From positions 183,075 to 247,074 of the forward strand of contig NZ_VNJI01000002.1 of NCBI RefSeq assembly GCF_007786445.1: a stretch of 64,000 nucleotides of DNA, in the 5' to 3' direction. A program made the translations under genes and the position numbers. The number at the start of each line of letters is the position of its first letter. The first letter of the stretch is position 1. The notes beneath the pieces are model-generated. The model saw nothing but the letters and a program-made list of their open reading frames with translations. It ran no database searches and had not been told where the DNA came from. Origin of the DNA: Paenibacillus cremeus. GTDB taxonomy: Bacteria; Bacillota; Bacilli; Paenibacillales; NBRC-103111. Of this stretch, positions 38,435 to 47,367 are shown piece by piece.

Positions 38435-38938
38435 TTGGAAAATGAAATCTTCATAACAGAATCCGAAAAAGAAGGCGAAATCAGCAAAGCTCGCTCTGGT
38501 GGATCCAAGGGGGGTTCGAAAGGCGGCTCTAAGGGCGGCTCGAAAGGCTCCCGTGGCTCGAAAGGCGGCTCCAAGGGCACCCGCGGCTCGAAAGGCACCC
38601 GCGGCTCGAAAGGCACTCGCGGCTCGAAGGGCACTGGCGGTTCCAAAGGCTCCCATGGCTCGAAGGGCTCTCATGGCTCGAAAGGCACTGGCGGTTCGAA
38701 GGGCTCCCATGGCTCGAAAGGTACTCGCGGTTCCCAAGGTTCTCGCGGCACGAAAGGGACACATGGTTCCAAAGGCACAGGAGGAACACGCGGCTCCCGC
38801 GGCTCCCATGGCTCGAAAGGCACTCATGGCACCCGTGGCTCTCACGGAACGAAAGGCACTCATGGCACCCGTGGCTCTCACGGTACGAGAGGTACTCGCG
38901 GTTCCCGCGGCTCCCGCGGCACAACCGGCGGCGAATAA
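38435..38938 (+). CDS. Gly-Ser/Thr-basic triplet-repeat protein, CotG-like coat candidate
   Basis: The 167-residue protein has an acidic N-terminus (about residues 1-17), then four GGSK units (22-37), then from residue 45 to 164 forty uninterrupted triplets G-[S/T]-x, where x is almost always Lys, Arg, His or Gly. There is no proline, so it is not an ordinary collagen-like protein, and the mature region is strongly basic. It lies directly upstream of a CotH kinase gene. In Bacillus subtilis, cotG encodes a Ser/Lys/Arg-rich repeat protein phosphorylated by the neighbouring CotH, so this is a probable CotH substrate and coat or exosporium component (inference). The TTG start follows AAGGAGG at spacing 10. 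Confidence 0.8.
   Translation: MENEIFITESEKEGEISKARSGGSKGGSKGGSKGGSKGSRGSKGGSKGTRGSKGTRGSKGTRGSKGTGGSKGSHGSKGSHGSKGTGGSKGSHGSKGTRGSQGSRGTKGTHGSKGTGGTRGSRGSHGSKGTHGTRGSHGTKGTHGTRGSHGTRGTRGSRGSRGTTGGE
38501..38929 (+). repeat. Tandem DNA repeats coding the triplet array
   Basis: Nine- and eighteen-base units built from GGCTCGAAAGGC, GGCACTCGCGGC and GGCTCCCATGGC-type words repeat in frame throughout. Synonymous drift between units (GGC/GGT, TCG/TCC/TCT) shows selection on the protein rather than recent DNA amplification alone. Confidence 0.85.
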
Positions 38939-39000
38939 TTGCTCGTCAAGGGCGGAAGCCGTGTCCAACTCTCCTGCTCTCTGCATATTGTATTCCATCG

Positions 39001-39028
39001 AAGCCTATCCAACCCGATAGGCTTTTTT
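39001..39028 (+). terminator. Terminator between triplet-repeat gene and cotH
   Basis: AAGCCTATC and GATAGGCTT form a perfect 9-bp stem with a 6-base loop, then T residues. It separates or attenuates transcription into cotH. Confidence 0.8.
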
Positions 39029-39056
39029 ATCTTCTTCAAGGAAGGTGAAAAGTACG

Positions 39057-40112
39057 ATGGCACTTCCGATCTGGCGCATTGTCATTCCTGATCAAGAACA
39101 GCGTGTGCTAAGAGAGAACATATGGAACGGGACGTTTGCAGACGGCTTTTATGTACACAAAGGCAATATGGAGCAAATTAAGCTTCGCTACCGGGGCGGC
39201 CATACCAGGGAATACAAGAAGAAATCGTATGAGATTGTCAAAGACGGCTACACCTATCATTTTAATGCTGAGTATGACGATCCCTCGATGATTCGCAATG
39301 CGCTGTCCTTTCGTTTTTTTGAGCTGCTGGGGGTGCCTTGTCCTCGGACGGAGCACGTATTACTGTTTATTAACGGAAAAAGCGCAGGGGTGTATTTAAA
39401 GCTTGAAGCGGTGGATCAAGTTTTTTTTGATAAGCGGAAAATTCCAGTGGAATCACTCGTTTATGCAACGAACGACGACGCAAACTTTCGACTCATCAGC
39501 CCGGAAACGAACCGAAAAAAATCGTCTTTATTTGACGGCTACCGGCTGATGATCGGAAGCAGACGGGATAAGGAAAGGTTAATCCAATTGATAACCAACC
39601 TCAATGAGATGAACCGCCAAGAGCTGTACAGTTATTTAACCTCCAAGCTGGATATTGATAATTATTTACGGTGGCTGGTCGGCGCGGTTCTGACGGGAAA
39701 CTATGATGGCTTCAACCAAAATTACGATCTCTATTATCATAAAAAGTATCGCTACTACCGCATCATCCCATGGGATTACGAAGGGACCTGGGGCAGAGAT
39801 GCTTATGGCCGGCTTGCCGGAAGCTCGCCCATTCCCATCACCGGAGACAATTTATTGACCCGAAGACTCTTAGCCTACTCATCGGTACGGAGTAAGTATA
39901 AAAAAATGCTCCAAGCGGCCCTAAGCAGCACCTTCACAACAAACCGGATCGCCCCCATCGTGAAACAAATGTACCGCAATATCTCATCGACGATTCATGA
40001 GGATCCTACGCGCAGATGGTCAACCAGCGTATTCGACAAGGAGCCGAAGCTGATCCTGAGCTATCTTCGAGAGCGCCGGGCGGTAGTAAAAAAAGAAATG
40101 TCGAAATTGTAA
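39057..40112 (+). CDS. cotH: CotH-family spore coat protein kinase
   Basis: This 351-residue atypical protein kinase phosphorylates Ser residues of coat proteins in the known family. The N-terminal part (IKLRYRGGHTREYKKKSYEI) matches the nucleotide-binding start of CotH, with LKLEAVDQVFF later. The catalytic region reads NYDLYYH (Asp about 224), and the metal-binding motif reads IPWDYEGTWG (Asp about 240). I prefer the ATG at 39057, about 9 bases after GGAAGGTG, to an earlier in-frame GTG at 39045. Its neighbour upstream encodes a Ser/Thr-Lys/Arg repeat protein, the expected kind of substrate. Confidence 0.92.
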   Translation: MALPIWRIVIPDQEQRVLRENIWNGTFADGFYVHKGNMEQIKLRYRGGHTREYKKKSYEIVKDGYTYHFNAEYDDPSMIRNALSFRFFELLGVPCPRTEHVLLFINGKSAGVYLKLEAVDQVFFDKRKIPVESLVYATNDDANFRLISPETNRKKSSLFDGYRLMIGSRRDKERLIQLITNLNEMNRQELYSYLTSKLDIDNYLRWLVGAVLTGNYDGFNQNYDLYYHKKYRYYRIIPWDYEGTWGRDAYGRLAGSSPIPITGDNLLTRRLLAYSSVRSKYKKMLQAALSSTFTTNRIAPIVKQMYRNISSTIHEDPTRRWSTSVFDKEPKLILSYLRERRAVVKKEMSKL

Positions 40113-40123
40113 CAAAAGGCCGG

Positions 40124-40150
40124 GGAGGTGCTGCGGCATCTCCAATTTTT
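40124..40150 (+). terminator. Terminator after cotH
   Basis: GGAGGTGC, loop TGCG, GCATCTCC form an 8-bp stem, followed by AATTTTT. Confidence 0.8.
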
Positions 40151-40215
40151 CCCCGATTGGTGGTACTATAGGGAGGATCTGCATTTTTTCACGAGGGAAA
40201 GAAAGTAGGGACGGC

Positions 40216-41538
40216 ATGAATCGGTGGATGGACAAGACAAAGCAGTACGGTCGCAGACTGCTGCTCGCAGAGACGGCGTGGTTCTGGATCAAGTGGATCA
40301 TTCTTGGCAGTCTCGTCGGGCTTCTGACGGGAAGCGCCTCTGCGTTCTTTTTGAACAGTTTGGAGCGGGTGACGGAGCTTCGGCTGGCGTACCCTTGGTT
40401 ATTATTTGGCCTGCCGGCTGGAGGAGCACTAGTAAGTTATCTTTATATGAAAGTTGGCAAAAATAGCGCCAAAGGCAATAATTTGATTCTCGAGCAGATT
40501 GGACAAGGCTCTGAAACGATCCCGCTGCGCATGGCTCCATTGGTGTTGCTGGGGACGGTGCTGACGCATCTGTTCGGCGGCTCGGCCGGCCGAGAAGGAA
40601 CCGCGGTGCAAATGGGCGGGAGCTTGTCGGAGTGGCTGGGGAAGCGTCTGCGAGTCAGCGCAGAGGACCGAAAGCTGCTGCTCATGTGCGGGATTAGCAG
40701 CGGGTTCGGCTCGGTGTTCGGCACGCCGCTGGCGGGGACCGTGTTCGGGCTGGAGGTCGTCGCGATCGGAATGATCCGTCATGAAGCGCTGCTTCCATGC
40801 TTGGTCGCCAGCTTTGTGGGGGATCTCGTCACGACCCGGTTATGGGAAGTTCATCATGCCCACTACGCGATCGGGACGGTGCCCTCGCTCGGGCTGCTTG
40901 TGCTGGTGAAGGTAGCGGTGGCTTCCGTTTTATTTGGCTGGACAAGCATTCTGTTCAGTGAGCTTACCCATGGGCTCAAAAAAGGCTTCTCCGCTTTGTT
41001 TCGCCATCCAGTGCTGAAGAGCGCGGTCGGCGGCTGTATCGTGATCGTTCTGGTGTACACCCTTGGCACACGAGATTACTTGGGCTTAGGGCTGCCGCTA
41101 TTATCGCAATCGTTCACGGAAACGACGGCTCCGCTAGCTTTTTTGTGGAAAACGATCTTCACCTCGATCACGCTCGGCGCGGGCTTCCAAGGCGGCGAAG
41201 TCACGCCCCTATTCGTTATTGGAGCGACGCTCGGCAACGCGCTAGGTTCATTGTTACATATCCAAGCCCCGTTTCTGGCCGGGTTAGGACTGATTGCCGT
41301 GTTTAGCGGAGCTACGAATACGCCAATTGCATGCTTTCTCATGGGGCTCGAATTGTTTGGGGCGGAAGGAGCCATCTTTATGTTCATAGCGGTGACGGTG
41401 AGCTATTTGTTCTCCGGACATACGGGAATTTATTCTTCACAGCGCATCGCAGTGGCTAAAAGCAGGAGGAGTGCATTCGCAGAGGGGTCAACCTTGGCTT
41501 TAGTGAGGGAGCTGGAGCGGAAGCGTCAGGAAGGATAA
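40216..41538 (+). CDS. CLC-family transporter, fluoride-type (CLC-F) signature
   Basis: This 440-residue polytopic membrane protein shows the CLC selectivity motifs GSAGREGTAVQMGG (gating Glu127) and GGEVTPLF, and roughly 10-12 hydrophobic helices. The GREGT sequence (Thr129), where chloride-type CLCs have GREGP, is characteristic of the fluoride/proton antiporter clade as I recall it, so fluoride export is the likeliest role. I looked for the fluoride riboswitch that often precedes such genes and did not find its conserved sequence. The C-terminus lacks CBS domains. GTAGGGAC precedes the ATG. Confidence 0.88.
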   Translation: MNRWMDKTKQYGRRLLLAETAWFWIKWIILGSLVGLLTGSASAFFLNSLERVTELRLAYPWLLFGLPAGGALVSYLYMKVGKNSAKGNNLILEQIGQGSETIPLRMAPLVLLGTVLTHLFGGSAGREGTAVQMGGSLSEWLGKRLRVSAEDRKLLLMCGISSGFGSVFGTPLAGTVFGLEVVAIGMIRHEALLPCLVASFVGDLVTTRLWEVHHAHYAIGTVPSLGLLVLVKVAVASVLFGWTSILFSELTHGLKKGFSALFRHPVLKSAVGGCIVIVLVYTLGTRDYLGLGLPLLSQSFTETTAPLAFLWKTIFTSITLGAGFQGGEVTPLFVIGATLGNALGSLLHIQAPFLAGLGLIAVFSGATNTPIACFLMGLELFGAEGAIFMFIAVTVSYLFSGHTGIYSSQRIAVAKSRRSAFAEGSTLALVRELERKRQEG

Positions 41539-41559
41539 AATCTAAGCGAGAAGATGATC

Positions 41560-41572
41560 TTGAATATTCCAA
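41560..41572. promoter_or_regulatory. TTGAATATTCCAA motif, first copy
   Basis: The 13-base sequence recurs exactly at 41658 and in shortened form at 47292. This copy overlaps the start of the CLC-gene terminator, about 170 bases before the arginase gene. Confidence 0.4.
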
Positions 41573-41612
41573 AGACTTGATTGCTGAAAAGTAATCAGGT
41601 CTTTTTCTTTTC
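41571..41612 (+). terminator. Terminator after CLC gene
   Basis: AAAGACTTGATT and AATCAGGTCTTT form a 12-bp stem with one T-G pair, then T-rich sequence. Confidence 0.85.
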
Positions 41613-41643
41613 TATAGCTTTTTGCGCCCAGACCATTACATTT

Positions 41644-41670
41644 TTCAATCATAACGATTGAATATTCCAA
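41644..41670. promoter_or_regulatory. LysR-type operator upstream of the arginine operon
   Basis: TTCAATCATAACGATTGAA is a perfect 7-5-7 inverted repeat with a T-N11-A core. It overlaps a second copy of TTGAATATTCCAA that abuts the -35. The position (about -60 to -37) fits activation by a LysR regulator, and a LysR gene closes the operon. Confidence 0.55.
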
Positions 41671-41671
41671 T

Positions 41672-41700
41672 TTTTCCATAAAAAAACCGCATGCTACAAT
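41672..41700 (+). promoter_or_regulatory. Promoter of the arginine operon
   Basis: TACAAT with an extended TGC on its left is 17 bases from a poor -35 (TTTTCC). A weak -35 suits an activator-dependent promoter. Confidence 0.5.
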
Positions 41701-41730
41701 GGCGTTAATAAGAGAAAAGAGGTGCAACCG

Positions 41731-42642
41731 ATGGATGCCGTCAAAACCAACGTTTCGATTATCGGCGTCCCGCTGAAATATGGTGCTGATCGTATGGGAG
41801 TGGAGATGGGCCCTGATGCGATCAGAAGCTCCCACGTACACCAAAGACTTGAGGCTCTTGGTTATCAAACGCAAGATATAGGCGATATTCCCGTGAGCCT
41901 CCAAAAGACGGACACCTGTCAGGCAGGAGAGAAGCTCAAGTATCTCCAGGAAATTAGCAGCGTGAATAAACAGCTCTGCCATTTGGTTGCTGATGCCATG
42001 GGCCAAGGGCAATTTCCGCTCGTGCTCGGCGGCGATCACAGCATAGCGATCGGTACGATCAAGGGGGTGCTGCAGCACGTAAGCAGGCTTGGCGTGATTT
42101 GGTTCGATGCTCATACGGATGTGAACACCGCCGAAACAACCTACTCCGGTAACATTCATGGTATGTCACTGGCCGTTGCTCTAGGATATGGTCATCCGGA
42201 TCTCATTTCAATCGGCGGCATCGATAAAAAGCTGCGGCCCGAAAATGTCGTCATCATCGGAGCCAGATCCATTGATCCGGGCGAACGACCATTCCTTAAG
42301 GACAAGGGCATTCGCGTATTTACGATGCATGACATTGATCGATATGGCATGAAGCAGGTCATGGAAGAGGCGCTTCAAATCGTCACGGCCTGTACGGACG
42401 GCGTTCACCTCAGTCTCGATCTGGATGTAATGGATCCAGCGGAAGCTCCAGGTGTAGGTACGCCGGTAAACGGCGGCCTCTCCTACCGCGAGAGTCATCT
42501 GGCGATGGAAATGCTGTATGAACGCGGCGTGCTGGTATCGGCCGAGGTTGTCGAAGTCAATCCGATGTTCGATCTCCAGAACAAAACGGCTAGAGCAGCG
42601 GTAGAGCTGATCGGTTCTGTTTTTGGAGAGAGGATTTTATGA
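41731..42642 (+). CDS. rocF: Arginase
   Basis: This 303-residue manganese enzyme hydrolyses L-arginine to ornithine and urea. All metal ligands are present: His103 in GGDHSIAIG, Asp126, His128 and Asp130 in FDAHTDVNT, and the D-x-D in SLDLDVMDP. The ATG at 41731 follows AGAGGTG. It heads an operon that leads through ornithine aminotransferase and P5C dehydrogenase to glutamate. The control region has LysR-type dyads instead of the RocR/sigma-54 control known in Bacillus subtilis. Confidence 0.95.
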   Translation: MDAVKTNVSIIGVPLKYGADRMGVEMGPDAIRSSHVHQRLEALGYQTQDIGDIPVSLQKTDTCQAGEKLKYLQEISSVNKQLCHLVADAMGQGQFPLVLGGDHSIAIGTIKGVLQHVSRLGVIWFDAHTDVNTAETTYSGNIHGMSLAVALGYGHPDLISIGGIDKKLRPENVVIIGARSIDPGERPFLKDKGIRVFTMHDIDRYGMKQVMEEALQIVTACTDGVHLSLDLDVMDPAEAPGVGTPVNGGLSYRESHLAMEMLYERGVLVSAEVVEVNPMFDLQNKTARAAVELIGSVFGERIL

Positions 42643-42661
42643 AGCTAGGGGTGGCAAAAGG

Positions 42662-43882
42662 ATGAGCAATTCAAACCAAATTATTAAGCAAACGGAAAGG
42701 TTCGGCGCGCACAACTATCACCCGCTGCCGATTGTCATTTCCCGGGCGGAGGGCGTCTGGGTGGAGGATCCCGAGGGCCATCGCTACATGGACATGTTAA
42801 GCGCTTACTCCGCTTTGAATCATGGACACCGGCATCCGACAATTATTGGGGCGCTCAAAGCACAAGCGGATCTCGTGACACTGACCTCAAGAGCGTTTCA
42901 CAACAATCAGCTGGGCATCTTTTATGAGAAGCTGTCCACGTTGACCGGGAAAGATATGATCCTGCCGATGAACACCGGGGCAGAAGCGGTGGAAACGGCG
43001 CTCAAAGCGGTAAGACGCTGGGCGTATCAGGTCAAGCAGGTTCCAGCGAATCAGGCGGAGATTATCGTATGCGAAGGCAACTTCCATGGTCGGACGATCA
43101 CAATCACTTCATTTTCTTCCTCCGAGGAATATAAAGAAGGCTTCGGGCCGTTCACTCCGGGCTACAAAATCATTCCTTACGGGGATTTGGAAGCCTTAAA
43201 AAACGCGATCACGGCTAATACAGCCGCCTTTCTCGTGGAACCGATTCAAGGTGAGGCTGGTATTCTCATCCCTAAGGAAGGCTTCCTGAAGGAGGCATAT
43301 CGGCTATGCAAGGACAATAACGTGCTCTTTGTCGCCGATGAAATTCAAACCGGATTTGGCCGCACAGGCAAGAGGTTCGCATGTGAGTGGGAATCGGTGA
43401 CCCCGGATGTTTATATTCTGGGGAAAGCACTCGGCGGCGGCGTATTCCCGATCTCGGCGGTTGCAGCTAATGAAGATATTCTCGGTGTGTTTAATCCGGG
43501 CTCGCATGGCTCAACGTTCGGCGGAAATCCGCTTGGCTGTGCGGTAGCCATTGCAGCGCTCCGCGTTTTGGAAGAAGAAAAACTCGCCGAGCGGTCGCTC
43601 GAGCTTGGGAACTACTTCCTCGACCAGCTGCACCTAATCGAAAGTCCGCATGTAATCGAAGTACGAGGGCGAGGCTTGTTCATCGGGGTGGAACTGAACG
43701 AGCCGGCGCGTCCCTTCTGCGAGCGATTGAAAGAGCTCGGCATTCTATGTAAAGAAACGCACGAGACGACGATTCGTTTTGCGCCGCCTCTCACCATTAC
43801 GAAGGAGCAATTGGATTGGGCGCTGGAGCGCATCCAACATATATTAGAAGGAGGGGGTCTCTCATGTCAAGCGTTAGGTTGA
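42662..43882 (+). CDS. rocD: Ornithine aminotransferase
   Basis: This 406-residue PLP enzyme converts ornithine and 2-oxoglutarate to glutamate semialdehyde/P5C and glutamate. Visible features are [18 protein letters not shown] (cofactor phosphate site), [13 protein letters not shown] (PLP Asp) and the Schiff-base Lys in [15 protein letters not shown]. The ATG at 42662 lies 19 bases after rocF, with AGGGGTGG as ribosome site. Its 3' end overlaps the second arginase gene by 19 bases. Confidence 0.96.
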   Translation: MSNSNQIIKQTERFGAHNYHPLPIVISRAEGVWVEDPEGHRYMDMLSAYSALNHGHRHPTIIGALKAQADLVTLTSRAFHNNQLGIFYEKLSTLTGKDMILPMNTGAEAVETALKAVRRWAYQVKQVPANQAEIIVCEGNFHGRTITITSFSSSEEYKEGFGPFTPGYKIIPYGDLEALKNAITANTAAFLVEPIQGEAGILIPKEGFLKEAYRLCKDNNVLFVADEIQTGFGRTGKRFACEWESVTPDVYILGKALGGGVFPISAVAANEDILGVFNPGSHGSTFGGNPLGCAVAIAALRVLEEEKLAERSLELGNYFLDQLHLIESPHVIEVRGRGLFIGVELNEPARPFCERLKELGILCKETHETTIRFAPPLTITKEQLDWALERIQHILEGGGLSCQALG

Positions 43883-44760
43883 TTCAAGTACCATTCCGAC
43901 TTGGAGCCGGACGGCCGGGTACGGAGGAGGGCCCGGAAAGCCTGCTTCAGGCAGGGCTCATGCGCCAGCTACTCAAGACGGCCTATGAGCTGGCAGGTGA
44001 AACCAAGGTGGAATGTCCAGCGCCTGCGCCTGCTGTACTAAGCGAAGGCAGGATCAAGCATCCATCGGAAGTCAAAGAGATGAGCAAGCTTGTTGCAGGG
44101 CAAGTTTCGCTGGCCGTTCAGCAGGGCTCGGTTCCGCTCGTGTTGGGCGGCGACCATAGCGTATCCATCGGTGTGTTTGCCGGGCTTACTCGTCACTTCT
44201 CGAGCCTCGGTGTGATCTATTTCGATGCGCATGTCGGATTACATACCGAAGAGTCCAGTCCGACCGGCCATCTCAATGGGATGACGCTTGCCGCTGCGCT
44301 TGGAAAAGCTCGGCTCAAGCTGAGTGAACTATCCGGTTCGGATACGCTGATCCAAAAGGAAAATGTAGTCATTATTGGCGTTCGTGAGGTGGACCCAGAG
44401 GAGCGGGACATGCTGAAGTCGGAAGGCATTGCCTGTTTTACGATGCATGACATCGACCGGATGGGCATCGAGAGGGTGATGGAGAAGGCGCTGCAAATCG
44501 CGGGCCATGGAACGGACGGCCTTCATATTAGCTTGGACATGGATTGCCTTGATCCATTGGAGGCTCCTGGTGTCGGCATGCCCGTTCCCGGCGGCCTTAC
44601 GTACCGCGAAGCTCACTTTGCCTGTGAACTGCTGGCGGAATCCGGACGCTTGACGTCGATCGATGTGGTGGAGGTCAATCCGTTGCAGGATGAAAAGAGA
44701 CGAACGGCTCGCCTTGCCACAGGGTTGATCGCATCGCTACTTGGTAAGCGTATACTGTGA
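43864..44760 (+). CDS. Second arginase-family protein with a missing metal ligand
   Basis: This 298-residue paralogue of the arginase two genes upstream keeps the fold and several ligands: His98 in GGDHSVSIG, Asp121 and His123 in FDAH, and Asp225 and Asp227 in SLDMDCLDP. The FDAHTDVN motif reads FDAHVGLH, so the bridging Asp is Gly125 and the following substrate-contact Asn is His127. A fully active di-manganese centre is therefore doubtful. It could be a regulatory or oligomer partner of the active arginase, or act on another substrate. The ATG at 43864 follows GGAGGGGG and overlaps rocD, so the gene is tightly embedded and translationally coupled. Confidence 0.88.
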   Translation: MSSVRLIQVPFRLGAGRPGTEEGPESLLQAGLMRQLLKTAYELAGETKVECPAPAPAVLSEGRIKHPSEVKEMSKLVAGQVSLAVQQGSVPLVLGGDHSVSIGVFAGLTRHFSSLGVIYFDAHVGLHTEESSPTGHLNGMTLAAALGKARLKLSELSGSDTLIQKENVVIIGVREVDPEERDMLKSEGIACFTMHDIDRMGIERVMEKALQIAGHGTDGLHISLDMDCLDPLEAPGVGMPVPGGLTYREAHFACELLAESGRLTSIDVVEVNPLQDEKRRTARLATGLIASLLGKRIL

Positions 44761-44779
44761 ACCGAAGGGAAGGACAGTC

Positions 44780-45694
44780 ATGGAAGTCGTGCTGAGAAAC
44801 CTGTTTCAAGCCTTGGGCAAAAGCCGTTCTGCGAACCGATTGGCCAAGAAATACGGTTTACACTTGGGTGCCGCTCGTTTTGTAGCCGGAGAGACGATTA
44901 TGCAATCCATTGAAGCAGTGCGGTCGCTTAATCAAGACGGCAGAGTGGCCACCTTGGATCATCTGGGCGAATTCGTATCCAGCGAAGAAGAAGCGCTGCA
45001 TTCCGCAGACATGTGCATCCAAACCTTGGACGCCGTTGCCGCTTCAGGTGTAGACTCCAATCTTTCATTAAAAATGACCTCGCTCGGGCTGGATATCAGC
45101 AAAGACCTGTGTATGCGCAGCATGAGACGTATTTTGGATCGAGCGCGCCAGCATGGCAATTTTGTCCGGATCGACATGGAGGATCATGCGCATTGCCAAA
45201 TCTCGCTTGATATTTATAAAGAGCTTAGAGAGCATTACGACAATGTTGGCATCGTCCTTCAAGCGTATTTGTACAGAACAGTACAGGATATCAAGGATTT
45301 GAATTCGCTTGGTGCCAATCTGCGTCTGGTGAAAGGCGCTTATAAGGAGTCCGAAGAAGTGGCTTATCCCCATAAGCGGGATGTGGATGAGAATTATAAA
45401 CAAATCATTCAAATGCATTTGGCCAACGGAAATTACACGGCCGTGGCCAGCCATGATGAGGCGATTATCAGCTTCACAAAGCAATTTGTAAGTGAGAAGG
45501 GGATTTCCAAAGATCGGTTTGAATTTCAGATGCTGTACGGCATTTGCGAGGAGCTGCAAAAACAGCTGGTCAAAGAAGGCTACCGCGTTCGCGTCTATAT
45601 CCCATTTGGTGTCGATTGGTTCGGCTATTTCATGCGAAGGTTAGCCGAGCGGCCGGCGAACGTCTGGTTTGTGCTTAAAAATATGCTTAAATAG
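44780..45694 (+). CDS. Proline dehydrogenase
   Basis: This 304-residue monofunctional FAD enzyme of the PutM/FadM type oxidises proline to P5C. Conserved barrel motifs include TLDHLGE, the acidic RIDMEDH region, GIVLQAYLYRT, LRLVKGAYKE and, near the end, RVYIPFGVDWFGYFMRRLAERP. It starts 19 bases after the second arginase, with AAGGGAAGGAC as ribosome site, and is followed by the P5C dehydrogenase gene, so arginine and proline breakdown converge in one operon. Confidence 0.95.
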   Translation: MEVVLRNLFQALGKSRSANRLAKKYGLHLGAARFVAGETIMQSIEAVRSLNQDGRVATLDHLGEFVSSEEEALHSADMCIQTLDAVAASGVDSNLSLKMTSLGLDISKDLCMRSMRRILDRARQHGNFVRIDMEDHAHCQISLDIYKELREHYDNVGIVLQAYLYRTVQDIKDLNSLGANLRLVKGAYKESEEVAYPHKRDVDENYKQIIQMHLANGNYTAVASHDEAIISFTKQFVSEKGISKDRFEFQMLYGICEELQKQLVKEGYRVRVYIPFGVDWFGYFMRRLAERPANVWFVLKNMLK

Positions 45695-45724
45695 TCATCC
45701 GCATCCGGGGAGGAGACCTTATTT

Positions 45725-47293
45725 ATGACTACATTTTCTAAAATTGCCCCTTATGTAAACGAACCGTTTACCGATTTCACCAAGGAAGAAAATAAGCAAG
45801 CCATGAGAGCGGCCGTCGCAAAGGTGAAGAGCGAGCTGGGCCGCGAGTACCCGCTGTATATCGGGGCTGAGAGCATCGCAACCGATGCGAAAATCACTTC
45901 GATCAACCCAGGTAACGTCGATGAAGTGATCGGTTACGTCAGCAAAGCGGATCAGGCGCTCGCGGAGCAAGCAATGCAGGCTGCTTTAAATACCTTCGAG
46001 ACATGGAAAAAGGTTTCCCCTAGAGCTCGTGCAGAGTATTTATTGAAGGCGGCAAAGCTTATGCGCGAGCGCAAGCTTGAGTTCTCGGCTTTGATGATCC
46101 TGGAATCAGGCAAGAATTACGTGGAAGCTGATGTCGATACGGCGGAGGCCATTGATTTTATGGAGTTCTATGCACGTGAAATGATCCGGCTTAGTGTAAT
46201 CAACGAGACGCTGCCCTTAGCTAAAATCGCGGGGGAAGACAATTTTATCAGCTACATTCCGCTCGGCGTCGGTGTGATTATTCCCCCGTGGAATTTCCCG
46301 CTGGCCATTTGTGTAGGGATGACAACCGCGGCGATCGTCTCGGGGAATACAGTGCTGCTCAAGCCTGCTTCGACCACGCCGGTCATTGCGTATAAATTTG
46401 TTTCCTTAATGCAAGAGGTAGGCCTTCCGGCAGGCGTGATCAATTTTATACCAGGCAGCGGCGCTGAGGTCGGAGACTATTTGACGACGCATCCGAAAAC
46501 CCGGTTCATCAGCTTTACCGGTTCGAAAGAAGTAGGTCTTCATATTAACAAATTAGCTGCTGAGACGGCACCGGGTCAAATCTGGATTAAGCGCGTCATT
46601 GCTGAAATGGGCGGTAAAGACGGCATCATCGTGGATGAAACGGCGAATCTGGATGCGGCGGCAGCGGCGATCGTGGCGTCCGCCTTCGGCTTCCAAGGGC
46701 AGAAGTGCTCGGCCGCCTCCAGAGCCATCGTCGTTGAATCCGTGTATGAGCAAGTAGCGGGCAAAGTGATAGCCTTGACGGAGCAGCTGCAGGTTGGCTT
46801 ACCGGAGGAAAACTTCCCCGTAGGTCCCGTGATCGATCAAGCATCATTCAACCGAATTTTGGAGTATATCGAGGTGGGGAAACAGGAAGGAACGCTTCTG
46901 ACAGGCGGCGGGAAAGCGGCGGGGAACGGGTATTACATTAGGCCAACGGTATTTGGCGAGGTCAGCGGTAAAGCGCGGATCATGCAGGAGGAAATTTTCG
47001 GACCAGTGCTGGCCTTGGCCAAAGCTAAGGATTGGAAAGATGCGATTGCGATCTACAACGACACGGAATTCGGTCTGACCGGTTCGTACTTCTCGACAAG
47101 CGAAGAGCGCATTGCAGAGGCGCTTGAAACCGTTCATTGCGGGAACTTGTACATCAACCGGAAGTGTACCGGCGCACTTGTCGGCGTTCATCCCTTCGGC
47201 GGCTTCAACATGTCCGGCACGGACTCCAAAGCCGGTGGCTATGACTACCTGCTGTTGTTCACCCAGGCCAAATTGAGGTCCCGAAAAATCTAA
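45725..47293 (+). CDS. rocA: L-glutamate gamma-semialdehyde (P5C) dehydrogenase
   Basis: This 522-residue NAD-dependent aldehyde dehydrogenase converts P5C/glutamate semialdehyde to glutamate, the last step for both arginine and proline. The cofactor motif is FTGSKEVG, the general base Glu is in AEMGGKDGI, and the catalytic Cys is in QGQKCSAASRA. Length matches Bacillus RocA/PutC (about 515). GGGGAGGAG precedes the ATG. It is the last enzyme gene of the operon; I see no clear terminator before the LysR gene. Confidence 0.95.
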   Translation: MTTFSKIAPYVNEPFTDFTKEENKQAMRAAVAKVKSELGREYPLYIGAESIATDAKITSINPGNVDEVIGYVSKADQALAEQAMQAALNTFETWKKVSPRARAEYLLKAAKLMRERKLEFSALMILESGKNYVEADVDTAEAIDFMEFYAREMIRLSVINETLPLAKIAGEDNFISYIPLGVGVIIPPWNFPLAICVGMTTAAIVSGNTVLLKPASTTPVIAYKFVSLMQEVGLPAGVINFIPGSGAEVGDYLTTHPKTRFISFTGSKEVGLHINKLAAETAPGQIWIKRVIAEMGGKDGIIVDETANLDAAAAAIVASAFGFQGQKCSAASRAIVVESVYEQVAGKVIALTEQLQVGLPEENFPVGPVIDQASFNRILEYIEVGKQEGTLLTGGGKAAGNGYYIRPTVFGEVSGKARIMQEEIFGPVLALAKAKDWKDAIAIYNDTEFGLTGSYFSTSEERIAEALETVHCGNLYINRKCTGALVGVHPFGGFNMSGTDSKAGGYDYLLLFTQAKLRSRKI

Positions 47294-47301
47294 TATTCCA
47301 A
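47291..47301. promoter_or_regulatory. AATATTCCAA motif, third copy
   Basis: TAATATTCCAA begins at the rocA stop codon, about 40 bases upstream of the LysR-gene promoter. It shares ten bases with the two copies before rocF, as expected for an autoregulatory site of the same LysR protein. Confidence 0.4.
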
Positions 47302-47338
47302 ATAAGCGAAGAGAATGTCCGATCCTTTTTTGCATAGG

Positions 47339-47367
47339 TTTAAACATGCTCTCAATCGCTGTATAAT
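47339..47367 (+). promoter_or_regulatory. Promoter of the roc-linked LysR gene
   Basis: TTTAAA, 17 bases, TATAAT. Transcription would start near 47374, making an earlier GTG start at 47377 unlikely. Confidence 0.6.

Noticed and set aside
38501..38929. CRISPR-like or minisatellite array
   Set aside because: Repeats are contiguous, in frame and encode a triplet protein with a good start signal. There are no unique spacers.
38435..38938. Ordinary collagen-like exosporium (Bcl-type) protein
   Set aside because: There is no proline at all, and one position of every triplet is Ser or Thr beside a basic residue, so collagen-type triple-helix stability is not expected.
40113..40215. Fluoride riboswitch before the CLC gene
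   Set aside because: The conserved core of that RNA is not present; the only structure is the cotH terminator.
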